This document shows positions 37,171 to 49,900 of a DNA stretch of 64,000 nucleotides, piece by piece. This stretch comes from Phlebotomus papatasi (Eukaryota; Arthropoda; Insecta; Diptera; Psychodidae): positions 39,184,001 to 39,248,000 of the forward strand of contig NC_077222.1 of assembly GCF_024763615.1 (NCBI RefSeq). The letters are read 5' to 3'. A program made the position numbers and the translations under genes. The first letter of the stretch is position 1; every line of letters begins with the position of its first letter. Under the pieces are notes generated by a model. It made no database searches. It was not told where the DNA came from and worked only from the letters and a program-made list of their open reading frames with translations.

Positions 37171-39120
37171 TATTGTCAATCATTCAAGTTTGTTCACAAA
37201 CCACATGTTCATCTCAAGAATCCTAACTCAGATAAGCTAAAGCAAGCTTATCAATAGATTTTTCTTATGATTTTCGCTTACTCCAAATATTTTCACTTTA
37301 AATGGTACAGAGAGATATTCCTTTCGTCCAAATCATTTCCCATAAATTCCAATTGGAGCGTATGTAATCAATAAAAATATGTAACTTATAAAATTTATTA
37401 ACTTTAACTGATTTAACGTGATTGTGTGCAATTTGTGAGATAAGCATTTATCAGGGGATGATATTGAAATGTGAATAAATCAATTTTATTGGCAATTTTC
37501 TGGGTTGGAGAAATTCTGCCTTCTTGGGATTCAATTGGATTCAATGCCAAAGGAGATAGAATGAGATATATGTATAATTGTGTGGCCAAAATATGCGTTA
37601 CATCCCTCCTAAAGACATCATGTATTGCCTCCTGGCAAATTCGAAGGACATGCAATTTTTCATCGATGACAAAACTTTTGCTGTCCATGCAAGAAGTTGA
37701 GTGTTAAGTTGAAATATGACGGTTGAAATAAGACACTATAGCTTTTTGCCAAGTGTAAGATTTACGATTATTTATGATTTCATGTTGAAAAATGGCACAT
37801 TTTTTTACAATTCAATCGTCATCTCACATTTCTCACTTTATTCTTTTGTACCATTCTTCATGAATGTGATCATCCAAAGTACTAAGCCAAGAAGTTGTCT
37901 TACAACACATATGAAATTTTTGATACACTTTATGCGGAAGAAATTTCAGAAAGTGGATGAATCAGTTCTGGCAACTTACAGCAACCATATACATATATTT
38001 TGCGAAAATTGTTTCAAGCAAATGGATGAGTTGTAAAAAGTTTCGTAGTAAAATATATCCATACATTGAGGGTAAAGTCGTAAGTACTACAGATAGTCGT
38101 AATCATAAGACAGCGGACGCAATTTTACGCATCTTCATGACATTGTTTGCATAAAAATCCAGCACTTACGAACCAACTGACAATGATATCCCGTGTCAAA
38201 CGTATAGGAAGATTTTAACTTTTCCTTTTCAATTCTCAACATTACGTATGTTTCAATAAAATTTTGTTACATCCATGAGAAAGTTTCTCAGAAAATACCA
38301 TGAGATTGGGGCAAGGAGTTTCGCTTTGGGATGGGAAAGGGGCTGTTTTCATTTGTGTCCCATTGAATTATTCGACAAAGAGAAATGACAGTGGAAAACT
38401 GCTGTATTTCCACATTTTTATACAGTTTGACCGGAAATTCGTATTGTGAGAATAAGAATGTTGTTTCTATTCTTCAGGATACTTTTTCAATTTAATCTTT
38501 CCTTTCGCACTGGGAGGCATCAATTTATAATTCAATGACTGATAATATTCTCTTTCGACCCAACTGAAATTGTTTTAACAAACTTTATGGACTGACAAAT
38601 TTATGAAAAATCTGAAAAATGGTTTTTGCATTATTTATAAGTAAGAAAATAAAAGATCTTTATCAGAGAAAACCAATTAGCTTTTAAAAGCTAGTTTAAA
38701 GATTTACGCTTTGAAGTTTTATTACAGATTTTATGAGATGTTCAGTAAATATTAAATTTTAAATTTTAAATAATAAATTTTAAATATTTGAAAGTAGTTA
38801 GAAATCATTAAATTATTAGAAATTTACTTACAACATTTTAAAAAATTGGTTAAATAGTTCCACCAGCCGAGTTTAGGGCACTTTACCTTGTTTTATTGAC
38901 AAAAAAATATTTAATTAGCATTAAATTAGTAATAATTTTTGATGAAATTTATTAATTAGTACATAATAATTTTATTTTTTCATCTATTGGTTCATGATAT
39001 TTTAGAAGTACTAATATTCCAATTTTTAATATCCTTATTAATGTCGAAGGAACACACAGGGTACACTTGCTGATATTAAATTTTATATTAAAATTTATTT
39101 AATGTATATAATAAAAAAAG
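37171..39120. other. Single-copy-looking intronic DNA, nothing recognised
   Basis: About 1.9 kb. Frames at 37716-38036 and 37471-37707 have no domain. Confidence 0.45.
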
Positions 39121-39322
39121 TAGGGGGAAGTGGGGCACCTTTGAAATTGGTATTTTTCACCTATTTTTAAATAAAATTAAGCCTTATCGTGATATAATTT
39201 AGCTTCTCAATCTGTTTGTGCAGCTAAATTATATCACGATAAGACTCAATTTTATTCCAAAATAGGTGAAAAATCCCAATTTCAAAGGTGCCCCACTTTC
39301 AAAGGTGCCCCACTTCCCCCTA
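39121..39322. mobile_element. MITE family L, copy 2
   Basis: TA + GGGGGAAGTGGGGCACC .. GGGGCACC-complement + CCCCC + TA. The interior is close to 21772-21973, including the duplicated TTTCAAAGGTGCCCCACT at the right. Confidence 0.9.
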
Positions 39323-41369
39323 ATATGACGCGTTTTACTTAAGCTACTTTTTCCTAGAAAGACAGATTTTCATTCAAGTTTGACAAAGAATGTCAAACGG
39401 TCACGACATAAGTTCCTAATGAGCCAATAAGGCCAATAGGTGTTCCTTTCACACTACTTAAATTAATTATTCATATTTCCAAGTTTTTCCATTAAACTTG
39501 TCCAGTTTAATTCAAATATTAATTTTATTAGAACAGTCTCTTATTTGATGAATTATTTTAATTAAATACTATCTCCCTAAAATACTAACTCGAAAGAGCT
39601 GTCGTAAAAATTCAATTTTAAAGCATTCAAATGGCAAATGCTATTTAAAATTCTGTGAATATTTTTGGGAATTCCCACTTAAAATTCCTGCAATTTATCT
39701 ACTTTTCTAAATTCCAAACATTTCTCCATGAAGCCTTTTAACACCGTTGGTTAGTGACTAAATTTAGAATGATGTACTGTGAGTTATTAATAAGAAATTC
39801 AATGCATATGTGTGTTATATTCTATTTAGCTCCAATTAACGACAATTTCGACTTTCATCGCATGATCGATAGTAGAGTAATTTACATAATAAGAAGCAGG
39901 CACGAAAGAGTAAATTTCTGCGGTCATCGACGAAAATCGTTCAAGAGCACTTCCAAAGTGATTCATGCATTTTTAAGTAGGAGACTTTAGAAGGCAGGAA
40001 ATTGATAATATCGCGGACTCTTCCCTTGATAATGACCAGTGGGACTCAATGAAAAATTAAAAAAAGTAATTAGGTTAGTTGAATTGGAGACAATTGTCTC
40101 TCCCAGGAAGAAAATGGTAATTTAATATTGCATTATACAGTGCTAGAAGGTTTCTCAATTATTCAATTGAATTATGTTCAAAAAAAGACAGGAAGTTTGT
40201 GAGGTGGAAAGATGAATTCAAATTTAAGGAAGTTCGGTCAGAACTATTTACAAAGTCCTTAATATGAAAAAGTTTGACCTGTATGTCACACTATACTTCT
40301 TGGTAGGTTTTAGGATGACAATTTTGCAAGAAAAATTTACGATGATGGGGGTGAAGGAGATAAAACTTATTGAATATTCAAAGGTTGAGTTTCTGAAATT
40401 TCTTCCTGAATTGTGTTTGGAGGCAATCAAATAAAATACTCTAAAAGTTTGAAATAAAAGTTTCTTGGCATTTTATCTTGTTGTACCATATTTTCTCCCT
40501 CTCACTCATTTGGTACGAGATTAGAACATTTTTCACGATGGATGAAACATAATAAAAAGAATGGAATTTATCGTATTCTCCTTGATGACTTCTTTTCATT
40601 TTTCCACAAATACCTTCCACTTTAGAGAAGCGCCACAAGTTGTCTGTCGACTGGATTAATAATGTTTCTAAAGGAGGAAAAACTATGTTCAGAGTGAAAG
40701 TTTTGTCTTCACCATGAGGTTCTTTTAGATGAAAATAATTCTCTACCATCGAGAGAAAATTAAATTTTTTTTTGCCTCTCACAAAAGTCCATGAAGTATT
40801 TCACAAAGTTCTTCGTGCTTTTGGGGAAGAAAAAACGAAAGATGATGAAAGATATTATCATTGACGGAGGAAGGTAGAAAAGATTGTCGCCTCATTAATT
40901 CGAGAAGTGCAATATCTCCATTCTTTTTGGGCTGAGAATAATATCAAAGAGTTAAGAATAAGTTTGAAATATTAAACTCGAAAGGCTTATTTCAATTACA
41001 GTTTAAAGAGATATCTCTTTATGGTTTTGGTACTAGCGGAGATAGTACATTAGAAGAGTTTGATTTGTATTTTATTTTGCATAATAAATTGTGGATTTTA
41101 AATATTTAATACAGATGTTTTCTTTCTAATTTTAAAAATTATTTGAAGTTATATATCCTCAGCTTGGAAGACTTCAATACGAAGTTCATTTTCTCTACAA
41201 TGAACGAATAAAGATCTTTAAACCGTTAACTTTTTTTTTCAAATTTTGTTTTTCGAAATACAAATCTCCCACTTTCCTTTACTTTAGTACACTTTTACTT
41301 GTCTTCTAAGCAAACAATCTTTACTGAAATATGCACATACTTTATTTTGAAAATATTTTGAAATAGTGC
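39323..41369. other. Intronic DNA, nothing recognised
   Basis: About 2 kb. A 113-codon frame at 40782-40441 (-) has no known domain. Confidence 0.45.
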
Positions 41370-41802
41370 CAGAATGGAGTCATTACTTATAAAAGTTATA
41401 CACTTAAGCGTTCGTCAGACTAGAGGTTTAGCCTAGTTCCCGAAGGTCTCAAAATCCTGAATAGCGAGTAATTTCACTGCTTTTTGAGAACCTAATACGC
41501 ATACGTCACTTATCTTTAATAATGCAGTCCTACGTTAAATTTTTCCAAATAATCGTAATTGATAAGAAATTAAACCAGTTAATCTATATGGCTAAGTCTT
41601 AGGTCTGAAGCCCGTATTATGGACAGCGTGCAAAAGACTCTGAAGTTCTTACTGAAAATTGATTTCGAAATATCAAAAAATTATCAGTTTATGATGTATT
41701 TAACAATTTTGTGGTTTTTCAAAATTTCTTTTAGATAACAATTTAAGATTTTTGTGAGATGTCCATAAGTGTATAACGTCCATAAGTGATGACTCCACTC
41801 TA
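41370..41802. mobile_element. MITE family D, copy 1, split by family H
   Basis: ATGGAGTCATTACTTAT on the left; AAGTGATGACTCCACTCTA on the right. The interior TTATGGACAGCGTGCAAAA matches the copy at 59301-59500. It is interrupted at 41405-41616. Confidence 0.7.
41405..41616. mobile_element. MITE family H, copy 1, inside family D
   Basis: The right end CTTAGGTCTGAAGCCCG + TA matches the inverted ends of the copies near 59007 and 62910. The left end is diverged (CAGACTAGAGGTTTAGCC). The TA target lies in the family D word ACACTTATGGACAGC. Confidence 0.65.
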
Positions 41803-42388
41803 ATATCCAAAATATTTCGAAAATTTTCTAAATTAGAAAATTGAAAAGTTACAAGAATTTCTGTTATTTTCTGAAGTTCATGAGAACGATTTTGGAAAAT
41901 CATACCCTGAGATAAATTTCGTACGAAGAACGGGCAGCATCTGATTTAATTTTTTTTTAATATTCATTATAGTGGAAATCTTAGTAGAGTGAATTTTGAA
42001 TTATTTCCATTTGAACTGACTCATTTCCTATATTTTAAAAGTCTTAAGATATTATTGGGCACAATCTTGTCTAGCAATAGACCATTTAATATAATTTTCA
42101 CAAAAATTGATTAAGTTATATTCTAATTTTTTTGTACTGACTGAGCTGTTTCTTGGTCTTTAAGATCCTTAAGCCAAAACTTCCTTAATTTTTTTTTGCC
42201 TATAAGACCTTTGGTTTATAAAAATATGGTTTAACTGTCTGTCCTATTTCTTTACGAGGAAAAATTTATATACAGATTGTATATTAAGGGTTAATTATAC
42301 TCTCAAATTTAAAAAAAATCACCGCAAATGATTGTTGAGAAATTCTAAACCTTACAGAACTATTTAAATACTTAATATTAAAATTGGT

Positions 42389-42883
42389 TTAACCCTTTAA
42401 AGACCCGTAATTCTATGGAGAGAAAGTTATTTTCGGTTATTTGATTGATACATTGTACATCTAATAAAGTATTTGTATACTAAACATTGTTCAAAATGGA
42501 GGCAGGCAAAATCCCGAAAGCCAAAATCCCGAAAGCCAAAATCCCGAATGTTAAAAATCCTGAAAGGGATGAAATTTTATGGAGGATAATGTGTAGAATA
42601 ATTTCCCAGTACACAGAAAATTTCCCTTTGCTTCCAGCAAGCGCGGGTGCAATCCTAGGAGCGGAATTAAGAATTAATATTTCGGGATTCTGGCTTTCGG
42701 GATTTGGCATTCAGGATTTTGACTTTCAGGATTTTGGTTTTCGGGGTTTTGACTGGGACTCGTTCAATATGGCAAAAATAGGCCAGTATATATCGAAAAT
42801 CGAAATAAATATAAAATAATATTTTGCTCTCTAAATAGTCACTTTATGTCACATTGAATACCCGTTTGTCCATAAAGGGTTAA
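42389..42883. mobile_element. piggyBac-like MITE family C, copy 2, with inner repeats
   Basis: TTAA + CCCTTTAAAGACCC .. CCATAAAGGG + TTAA. Inside, CCCGAAAGCCAAAAT repeats in tandem at 42510-42560. Its mirror (TTCGGGATTCTGGCTTTC type) repeats at 42680-42755, forming an inner inverted minisatellite. A 110-codon frame across it is a by-product. Confidence 0.75.
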
Positions 42884-43761
42884 AGCATTTGGCCTAGGCT
42901 CGGATGTGAACTTGAAGAAGTCATAAGCGGTTCCAGATTGTTTTACTTCACAAAAATTTTTAATAAATTTTACATCTTAAATCTATAAATCGTTTTTGAA
43001 TAACTTAACTTTAAATTAATATTAGAAGGGCTTATTGCTGTAGTTCTTTCGATCTTGTAAGTTGTAAGATCTTAATCTTAATAGTAAAAAATTGTTAGTT
43101 CTTGTTTAAGGATTCCTTGAAGTTCTGGTTTTAGTGAAGAGTTTTACAAAATTCAATAATAATTATTAGGACTAAATTTATTGAAGTAGTGCTCAAGATA
43201 GTTTATTTGCAAGAAAAAAACTAACCTGAAACACCTCAACCAAAATATAACATCGGATATCTTTACTTTACATCAAATAATTATGATTTTTTTCTTGTAA
43301 ATAAAATAAAAATTTTAAAAAACCATAAATTTTCCATCATCTTTTCAATGTTTTTACTGTGAAATTGTCCAACTTTTATTGAATGGCAAGATTGCAGTTA
43401 AACTGAGTCATATTCTATTGAGTGGGATGACACAAAACCGTTAAAGGAGTTGAAAATCATGTCCTTCCCCTTTTAACGATAAATAAAAATAATAGTACCA
43501 CCCTCGAAGTGTATTACTGAAGTTGCAGAAGAATAAATCACTTTATGGTGGCATAATAAAGACATTAAGTGAACTCTCCTGCGATTTTCTTTAAACACCC
43601 TGACACTTTGGAATGCTGATGATATCATGACAATATTCTTCCGCGACACTTTTATAGACCAGCAATTTCCTCTTTTACCCTAAATCTTCAAATAAGAATG
43701 TTTCTTACACAAGATAGATTTCTCACTGTTGTCCTTTTTTGTTTCTTCTCCCCTTTTGCAG
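42884..43761. other. foxo: Last stretch of the large foxo intron
   Basis: AT-rich, ends in CCTTTTTTGTTTCTTCTCCCC then TTTTGCAG, a strong polypyrimidine tract and acceptor for the forkhead exon. Nothing else recognised. Confidence 0.7.
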
Positions 43762-43975
43762 AATTCAATTCGGCACAACTTGTCACTCCACAATCGATTT
43801 ATGCGTGTCCAGAACGAAGGCACCGGTAAATCATCGTGGTGGATGCTGAATCCGGACGCAAAACCGGGGAAGTCGGTGCGACGACGAGCCGCCTCCATGG
43901 AGACATCCAAGTTCGAAAAGCGACGAGGTCGAGCAAAGAAGAGGGTGGAAGCTTTAAGGAATGCACAAGCTCTAG
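43762..43975 (+). CDS. foxo: foxo coding exon: second half of forkhead domain, AKT site and nuclear-localisation region
   Basis: The exon begins after a pyrimidine-rich TTTTGCAG acceptor, in phase 0, with NSIRHNLSLHNRFMRV, the highly conserved recognition-helix part of forkhead domains. GTGKSSWWMLNPD follows, the FOXO-type wing. KSVRRRAASM fits the AKT consensus R-x-R-x-x-S, with the phospho-serine codon at 43894-43896; it corresponds to human FOXO1 S256. Next comes a basic stretch (KRRGRAKKR) at the place of the FOXO nuclear-localisation signal. The donor is TCTAG|GTAAAA, leaving one base for the next codon. Local base composition is clearly more GC-rich than the surrounding intron. Identity as FOXO rather than another forkhead class rests on the AKT site directly after the domain. 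Confidence 0.96.
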
Positions 43976-46900
43976 GTAAAAAGAATGGCATATAAGATGG
44001 AAAACTTTTCCACGGAATTGGAATAAATTGTGGTGGGTGAAATAAATCTTTCCAGGGGTTGCGGCTGTACTCAATGATGCCACCCCGTCGCCAAGTAGTA
44101 GTGTCAGTGAGGGTTTGGATCTCTTTCCCGATAGTCCTCTGCATAGGTAAGCATCGAATCTGTCACACTTTTTATCTATTCTCCAGGTATAGATGAAATT
44201 TGCACAAACTTTACCAAAATTTTTATATACTACATTCGTATACTTTTTCCTCTTGTACATGAAAGTAGCATATTGTTTCAAAATTCAGGAGAAATCAATT
44301 CTACAATGTCAAACTTTTAAACTGTTCAATAACTTGGTAAAATTAGCTGGTAGCTTAATAGAATTTCAGGATCATTCTTTTAGTAAAGTGATTCTGTTCC
44401 TGATTGACAATACTGAAAGACTTAATAACTGGCAAACCATATTAGTTATAATTTTTTAGTGAACAGAAATTTTTTAAGTAAATTATTAAATAAATATAAA
44501 TACAGTAGGGGAAGGTGGTGCTATATTCAAGCTGAGGCTACGTTATAAACGCTATTAATTTAGAACTAAATTACATTACGATAAAGCCTTACTTCTTTTA
44601 GAAATATACGAAATATACCGTTTTCAATGTAGCCCTAGCTTCACTGTAGCCTTGCCTTCCCCCTACCTTAAAGAGATTATTCTCGCATCTGACAAGTCTG
44701 AATTTTACCTTAAGATAAAATTTACATTTTGAAACCTCACGCCTTATAGATTTGGAAAATTTTATGAAATCAAAATTCAGATTCTTTGTTTTTACTCAAA
44801 AATTTTGTATTATGTCTATCCAACTCTTTCACATTCAAAATTGAATTGGACTAAAGTGAATTTTGTTGTGATGTTCAAAAATAGAAAAAAGAGTGCGAGA
44901 GGTTGGGACAGACATAAGCAAAAAAAATTGCAAGTAATAGGGATGTAAATTTTAATTTCAAGAAATTTCAGGATTAAAGTCTTCTGCACATCTTTTAGAT
45001 CTTTGTGATGTCAAAATCATTTACGACCATTTTTTGAAGTCAAAATTTACATATCTTTCTTTTCCAAAGTTTTTTCTTGCATCAATTTCACTCTTTTGCA
45101 TCTTTTCTTTTTTTGAGCGTCAACGTATTCAATTCAGTGCAATCCAATTTTAGTAAGAATGAATAGGATAAACCTATAAAAAATTTGGGAAGGAAAGAAT
45201 CTGAATTTTGACTTTATAAAATTTTCTAGATCTAAAAGTCAAGTCAAATTCTATATTTTTTTAAATAAAATCCAATAAACTTTTGTAAACTGTAATGGAA
45301 AGTGAAATTTGTAAAATTTATTAAAGTTATTTAATGTCTTTAAAATTTTAATATTATAATACGATTTACAACAATTTTACAATTTAATATAATTTCTTCA
45401 AAATCCAGTGCAGTATAAAATCTACCAAAATCCAATGGGGCCTTGTAAAGTTCTATAGAGCCTATAGAGCCTAATAAGACTTATAATATTATATTTTCTG
45501 AAATTTAGGCATACCATACTTTATCTAAATCAAGATCTAAATGCAACGTAATAAAAGCAGGGTGGAGTTATTACTTATGGATGTTATATACCTATTCTGG
45601 AGTATCCGATAGAAATCTTCAATTTTTACCTAATACGGATTTTGAAAAATCACAACATTTTTAATCAGATCATAAATTGGCAATTCTATGGTGTTTCAAA
45701 ATCCGTTTTAGGTAAATTTGAAGATTTTTGCAAGCCGTCAATAAGTGTATAATGTCTGTAAGGTCTGTTGGATAATGAGCTGGAGTGATGAATATTCTAT
45801 AGGGACACCTCCGGTAATCGCCAGTGGAAATTTATTTCACCTTAAGTAGAAAAACAAATTTTCTGTCTTGCCCAGAGCTTTCGGTCCGGTTGTGGACCTT
45901 CTTCAGTGGTCGATTAGACTATGTTTTTTGATTTCCTGAAGTTCGTTACTTTTGGAAAAATAGAGGATCATCACCTGCAGTAATCACTTGGGAAGGTTTT
46001 AACTAATAGATAATTATTTTTCTTGCTACTTTTCTAAATTTTTTGTTTTGCAATTGTGGATTTGATGTGATTTGATTAGGCGCTTTCTCTGACTACTTTT
46101 CATTGTTTCATCTATGAATGAAATGAATGAATGAAATGAATCGAGGATGAAACAATGAAGAGTAGTCAGAGAAAGCGCCTAATCAAAGCACATCAAAGCC
46201 ACAATTGCAAAAAAGAAAATTTAGAAAAGTAGCAAGAAAACTAAATATCTTATTAGTTAAAACCTTCCCAAGTGATTACTGCTGATTACTGCAAAAAAAC
46301 ATAGTCTAGTCGACCACTGAAGAAGGTCCTCATCCGGACCGAAAGCTCTGGGAATAACAAAAAATTTGTTTTTCTACTTGAGGTGAAATAAATTTCTACT
46401 GGTGATTACCGGAGGTGTCCCCATAGAATATAAGGTCTGTAATTGACGACTGCATCCTACCTTTTTTTAAATTGGTTTAAAGTATGTTTTATTTGGAAAG
46501 TACTTAGAATTCTCCCGTGTACTATAAACTGTTATTGAAGGATCACACATTCGTAACATTAACCGAATCTATTACAATTATTCAAAATAGTTTTAAAAAA
46601 TCTTTTCTTCCACTTCTTTTAAATTTGTAGAATTGATTTCTTAAGCCATAGAATTTCTGGCTTTCGATGTTGTTCAGTATTATAACTAGTTAAATTTCAT
46701 TCAACTTAGCATTAGTCCAGTTATTATTTTGCAATGCAAATTTATATTTCTTTAAGATTGATTTAATTTTATTTAATTTTCTTTTATTTTACGCTCAACC
46801 CACAACCACTTAACTCGCAATAAATTAAAAAAAAAAATAAATTCTGAAACTTGTGAACCAATACGAAACCACAAAAAATGATCTTGGACCTGTTGGGCAA

Positions 46901-49900
46901 AATGCATGATATCAGTGGAGGTTTTCAATTGTCTCCTGATTTCCGGCAACGTGCCTCATCAAATGCAAGCTCATGCGGCCGCTTAAGTCCAATCCCGGCT
47001 GTCCTGGGCATTGAACCTGACTGGGGCTATCCGCAGGATGATTTTGCCCCGACCACAACGACCAGTACAACTGCTGCCACAACTACGGCCCAGCAGCAGG
47101 GCTCAGCTCAGCTGGATCAATTGGCTGGCTCCCTGGCCGATGATCTCACGTTACAATCTGAATTTATGCAAGGGTCAGTATTCCACTTCAAAACCACATA
47201 CAACACTAAGAAATCATCTTTGTTTGCCATTTCCTCTCTCGACATTTTTCACCACTTTCCCTCCATATGCTGTCTTAGTGTTTTCTCAAATAAATCATCT
47301 GTTTTGACACAAGCACGCAACTTGGGCGAGATGCTGAAGATACGGGAATATCTCGCTCCTCTGGCAAATTACCAGGCCAAGTCATTTACACTGGTCTGAC
47401 CACCAAATGGGCGTGAATGAGAGTAAAATTGTATCAATGGTTTAATTGATACTCACTCTGGCGAACACTGCAAATATTTACTTAGATTGGTTGGATTGTT
47501 CTCAATGGGTTTTGGCGCAAATAAAAATGAGAGAGAGAGACAATTTGTGGGGAAATTGTGCACAAAATTGGCATGAAATTTCAAATAATGCAGATAAAAT
47601 TGCCAAATATCTAGGGTTATAGTGGTACAAAAAAAAAGATTAACCAGTAACTGATTCATTAAATTGACCAGAAAATTCCAATGAGAACTCACTAAATAAT
47701 TTCACTGTAATTATTGATATTACCTGATGAAAATTTAATTTTATGACACGATTTACCACAAAAGCTTTGTAATTTTAATTTCATTTTCCACTTTATTATA
47801 CAGTAGTTTAATGCACGATTTTTTTTCGTTGAATTTTATTATTAATGGGAAAATTTTATTGCAACAGATGATGATTAGCATTTAGAGTTTTTTCAATAAA
47901 CAGCATGTGTTTTTTGCATCTTTTTTGGAATGATTCAATTACGAAATATTTAAATAAAATACTCAATTTCTGAAAGAAAAAAAATAAACCTAGAAATCTT
48001 GTGGATTTTGAGATTTTGTGACAGGAAAATATTATCACGGTCCTTTTTTCTTTCAACTGATCATACGGCTGGAGTAGGTTCAATACAGCAACCACGCAGC
48101 TTCACAATCAACCACCGCCGCCCTATCAGGCAACCCAGTCATATGCCCTGCATGCAACAGTCGCCCAAACCTACGGAATGCACCAGAATCAGTGTCCAAT
48201 TCACAGGATGCAGCCATGTTCGTGTATGCATCACAACAACACGAGGGAGGTAGGTTGACCGCTTGACTACAACTTTATTGCGAGTGTTGATGGTTATTTT
48301 ACCATTGCAGAGCATGTCACCGGCTTCAGGAACGGGTATGTCACCTTCCTATCCGCACAGTGAACCCTCGCCAGACCCAATGGGAAGCTACAATTCAGTG
48401 ATCATAGGTTCAAGAGTAGCGCAAAGGCCATCATCGAGTAGTCCACCGCTTACACCTCAGACAATTCCCATCAACAATGGTGAGTTGCACATTGATATGG
48501 TTAGTTAACTATTTAGCAGCAATGATTTATCTTTCATCTCCCATAAAAAAAATTATTGGAATTAACAAAACTCTTAAGATTATTAGCAAGTTTTAATTGA
48601 AACGAAAATACCGCAAAACGACTCTGAAAGAAAACAGAATATGCTTTTCTAGAAGATTGAGAGAATAAAACTCTTTTCTAACACTTAGTAAGGAATAATA
48701 ATTTGAAAATAAGTGTGAGATGGGGTTTGCGATGCGAGAATGCACAAAACTAGTTCTCCCCAACGGAGAGCTTTAGGTCCCAGATTTCATCGAGCGGTTT
48801 CACCGGGCAGATTACCGGTTGGTTCATGGTTAGCGAACGGTTCTACCAGTTGATTCTACTGATTCTCCTAATGGAGAACTTTACGGTTTAGATTCCACCG
48901 GGTGGGCTACCTAATGGTTACACAAGACAGGTTATCGAATAGTTCATGGGATGGTTCCACCGAACGATTCTACCAGATGGTTTACGGAAGCTTGGCAGTA
49001 TCACTCATAGGAGTGCTTAAAAGCTTAAATTGAAACTGTCAGTTGGTGACAGTTGTTTAACCCTATAAGGACGATTGAAACACCGGTGTCTTATAAAGAA
49101 AATAATTTTTCCTAACTACCTAAAATTATTTTTTTCTTATGTTTGTACGTATTTGCAAAGTAGAAGGTTGGAGAAATCTAGGATATTTCTTGCAAGTCTC
49201 CAGCTTTTTGCTATGTAGTAAATTTTTAACCTAATAAATTACGAATTTTTAAATTCTCATATTGAAAATTTATTTTAATTATTTTTTATACTTCCAATTT
49301 TTTTTTTAACCAAAACCGTTTTAGAACAATAAACTACAATATTCAAACATAATATTTTTCATTAGAGTGAAAATGATCTATCATTGGTATCGTCAGAAAA
49401 ATTACTTAAATTTTTTTTGAATATTTTCGTCCCTATCGTTCGTAGACGCAAAAAATACACAGAATCAGACTCTGTTGGCTTTTCGAAGGTTAGATGAAAG
49501 ACGTTTCACACGTTTTGTTTATCGGTTTAATTTTTATTGCTTATTTTCGGACAGCGAAAACTGTCTCGTCGTTAAAGGGTTAAGCTTGCAATTTTTCGGT
49601 CATGATAGGCCTAGGGCCTGAGACCTGGGTGTAGAGAGGGATGGGTGGGGATATAAAAGAAGACGGTTCTACTGGACGGTTCCACCGGACCATTCTACCA
49701 TACGGTTCCTGGGAACGTTTTTCCATCAGTTGGTCAACTTAATGATTCAATTGGACCAGACGTGTGCCAGAACCGTTTGAAACTGAACAAACGTCAATTG
49801 AAACTTTTACGTCAATGCACAAAACGCTACCTGAACAAATGTATTTTGACGTTTATTCGGTTTCAACGATTCCTGCACACCTCTGAATTGGACGGTTTTA

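Larger units (their letters stand above)
1..43761 (+). other. foxo: Presumed large foxo intron (upstream non-coding DNA)
   Basis: No forkhead N-terminal exon or other recognisable coding exon appears here, yet the first foxo exon in the window opens in mid-domain after a good acceptor. The simplest reading is a foxo intron of more than 43 kb; long introns in this gene are known from other insects. It is AT-rich and full of MITEs, fold-backs and tandem arrays (listed separately). A nested gene with small exons, or alternative 5' non-coding exons, cannot be excluded by eye. Confidence 0.75.
44147..46915 (+). other. foxo: foxo intron, 2.8 kb, colonised by MITEs
   Basis: GTAAGC donor, ATATCAG acceptor. 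Holds family L, F, D and G elements (separate entries). The remaining parts show no gene. Confidence 0.85.

Noticed and set aside
42487..42819. Frame with KIPKAKIPKAKIPN repeats
   Set aside because: By-product of the CCCGAAAGCCAAAAT tandem repeat inside a MITE.
43680..44281. Long minus-strand frames opposite the foxo forkhead exon (154 and 160 codons)
   Set aside because: Antisense shadows of a GC-richer coding exon; the plus-strand reading matches FOXO precisely with splice sites.
48075..48099. Acceptors at 48088 and 48099 for the fourth foxo exon in the window
   Set aside because: They would break the reading frame set by the upstream exon; only the AGs ending at 48074 and 48077 fit.
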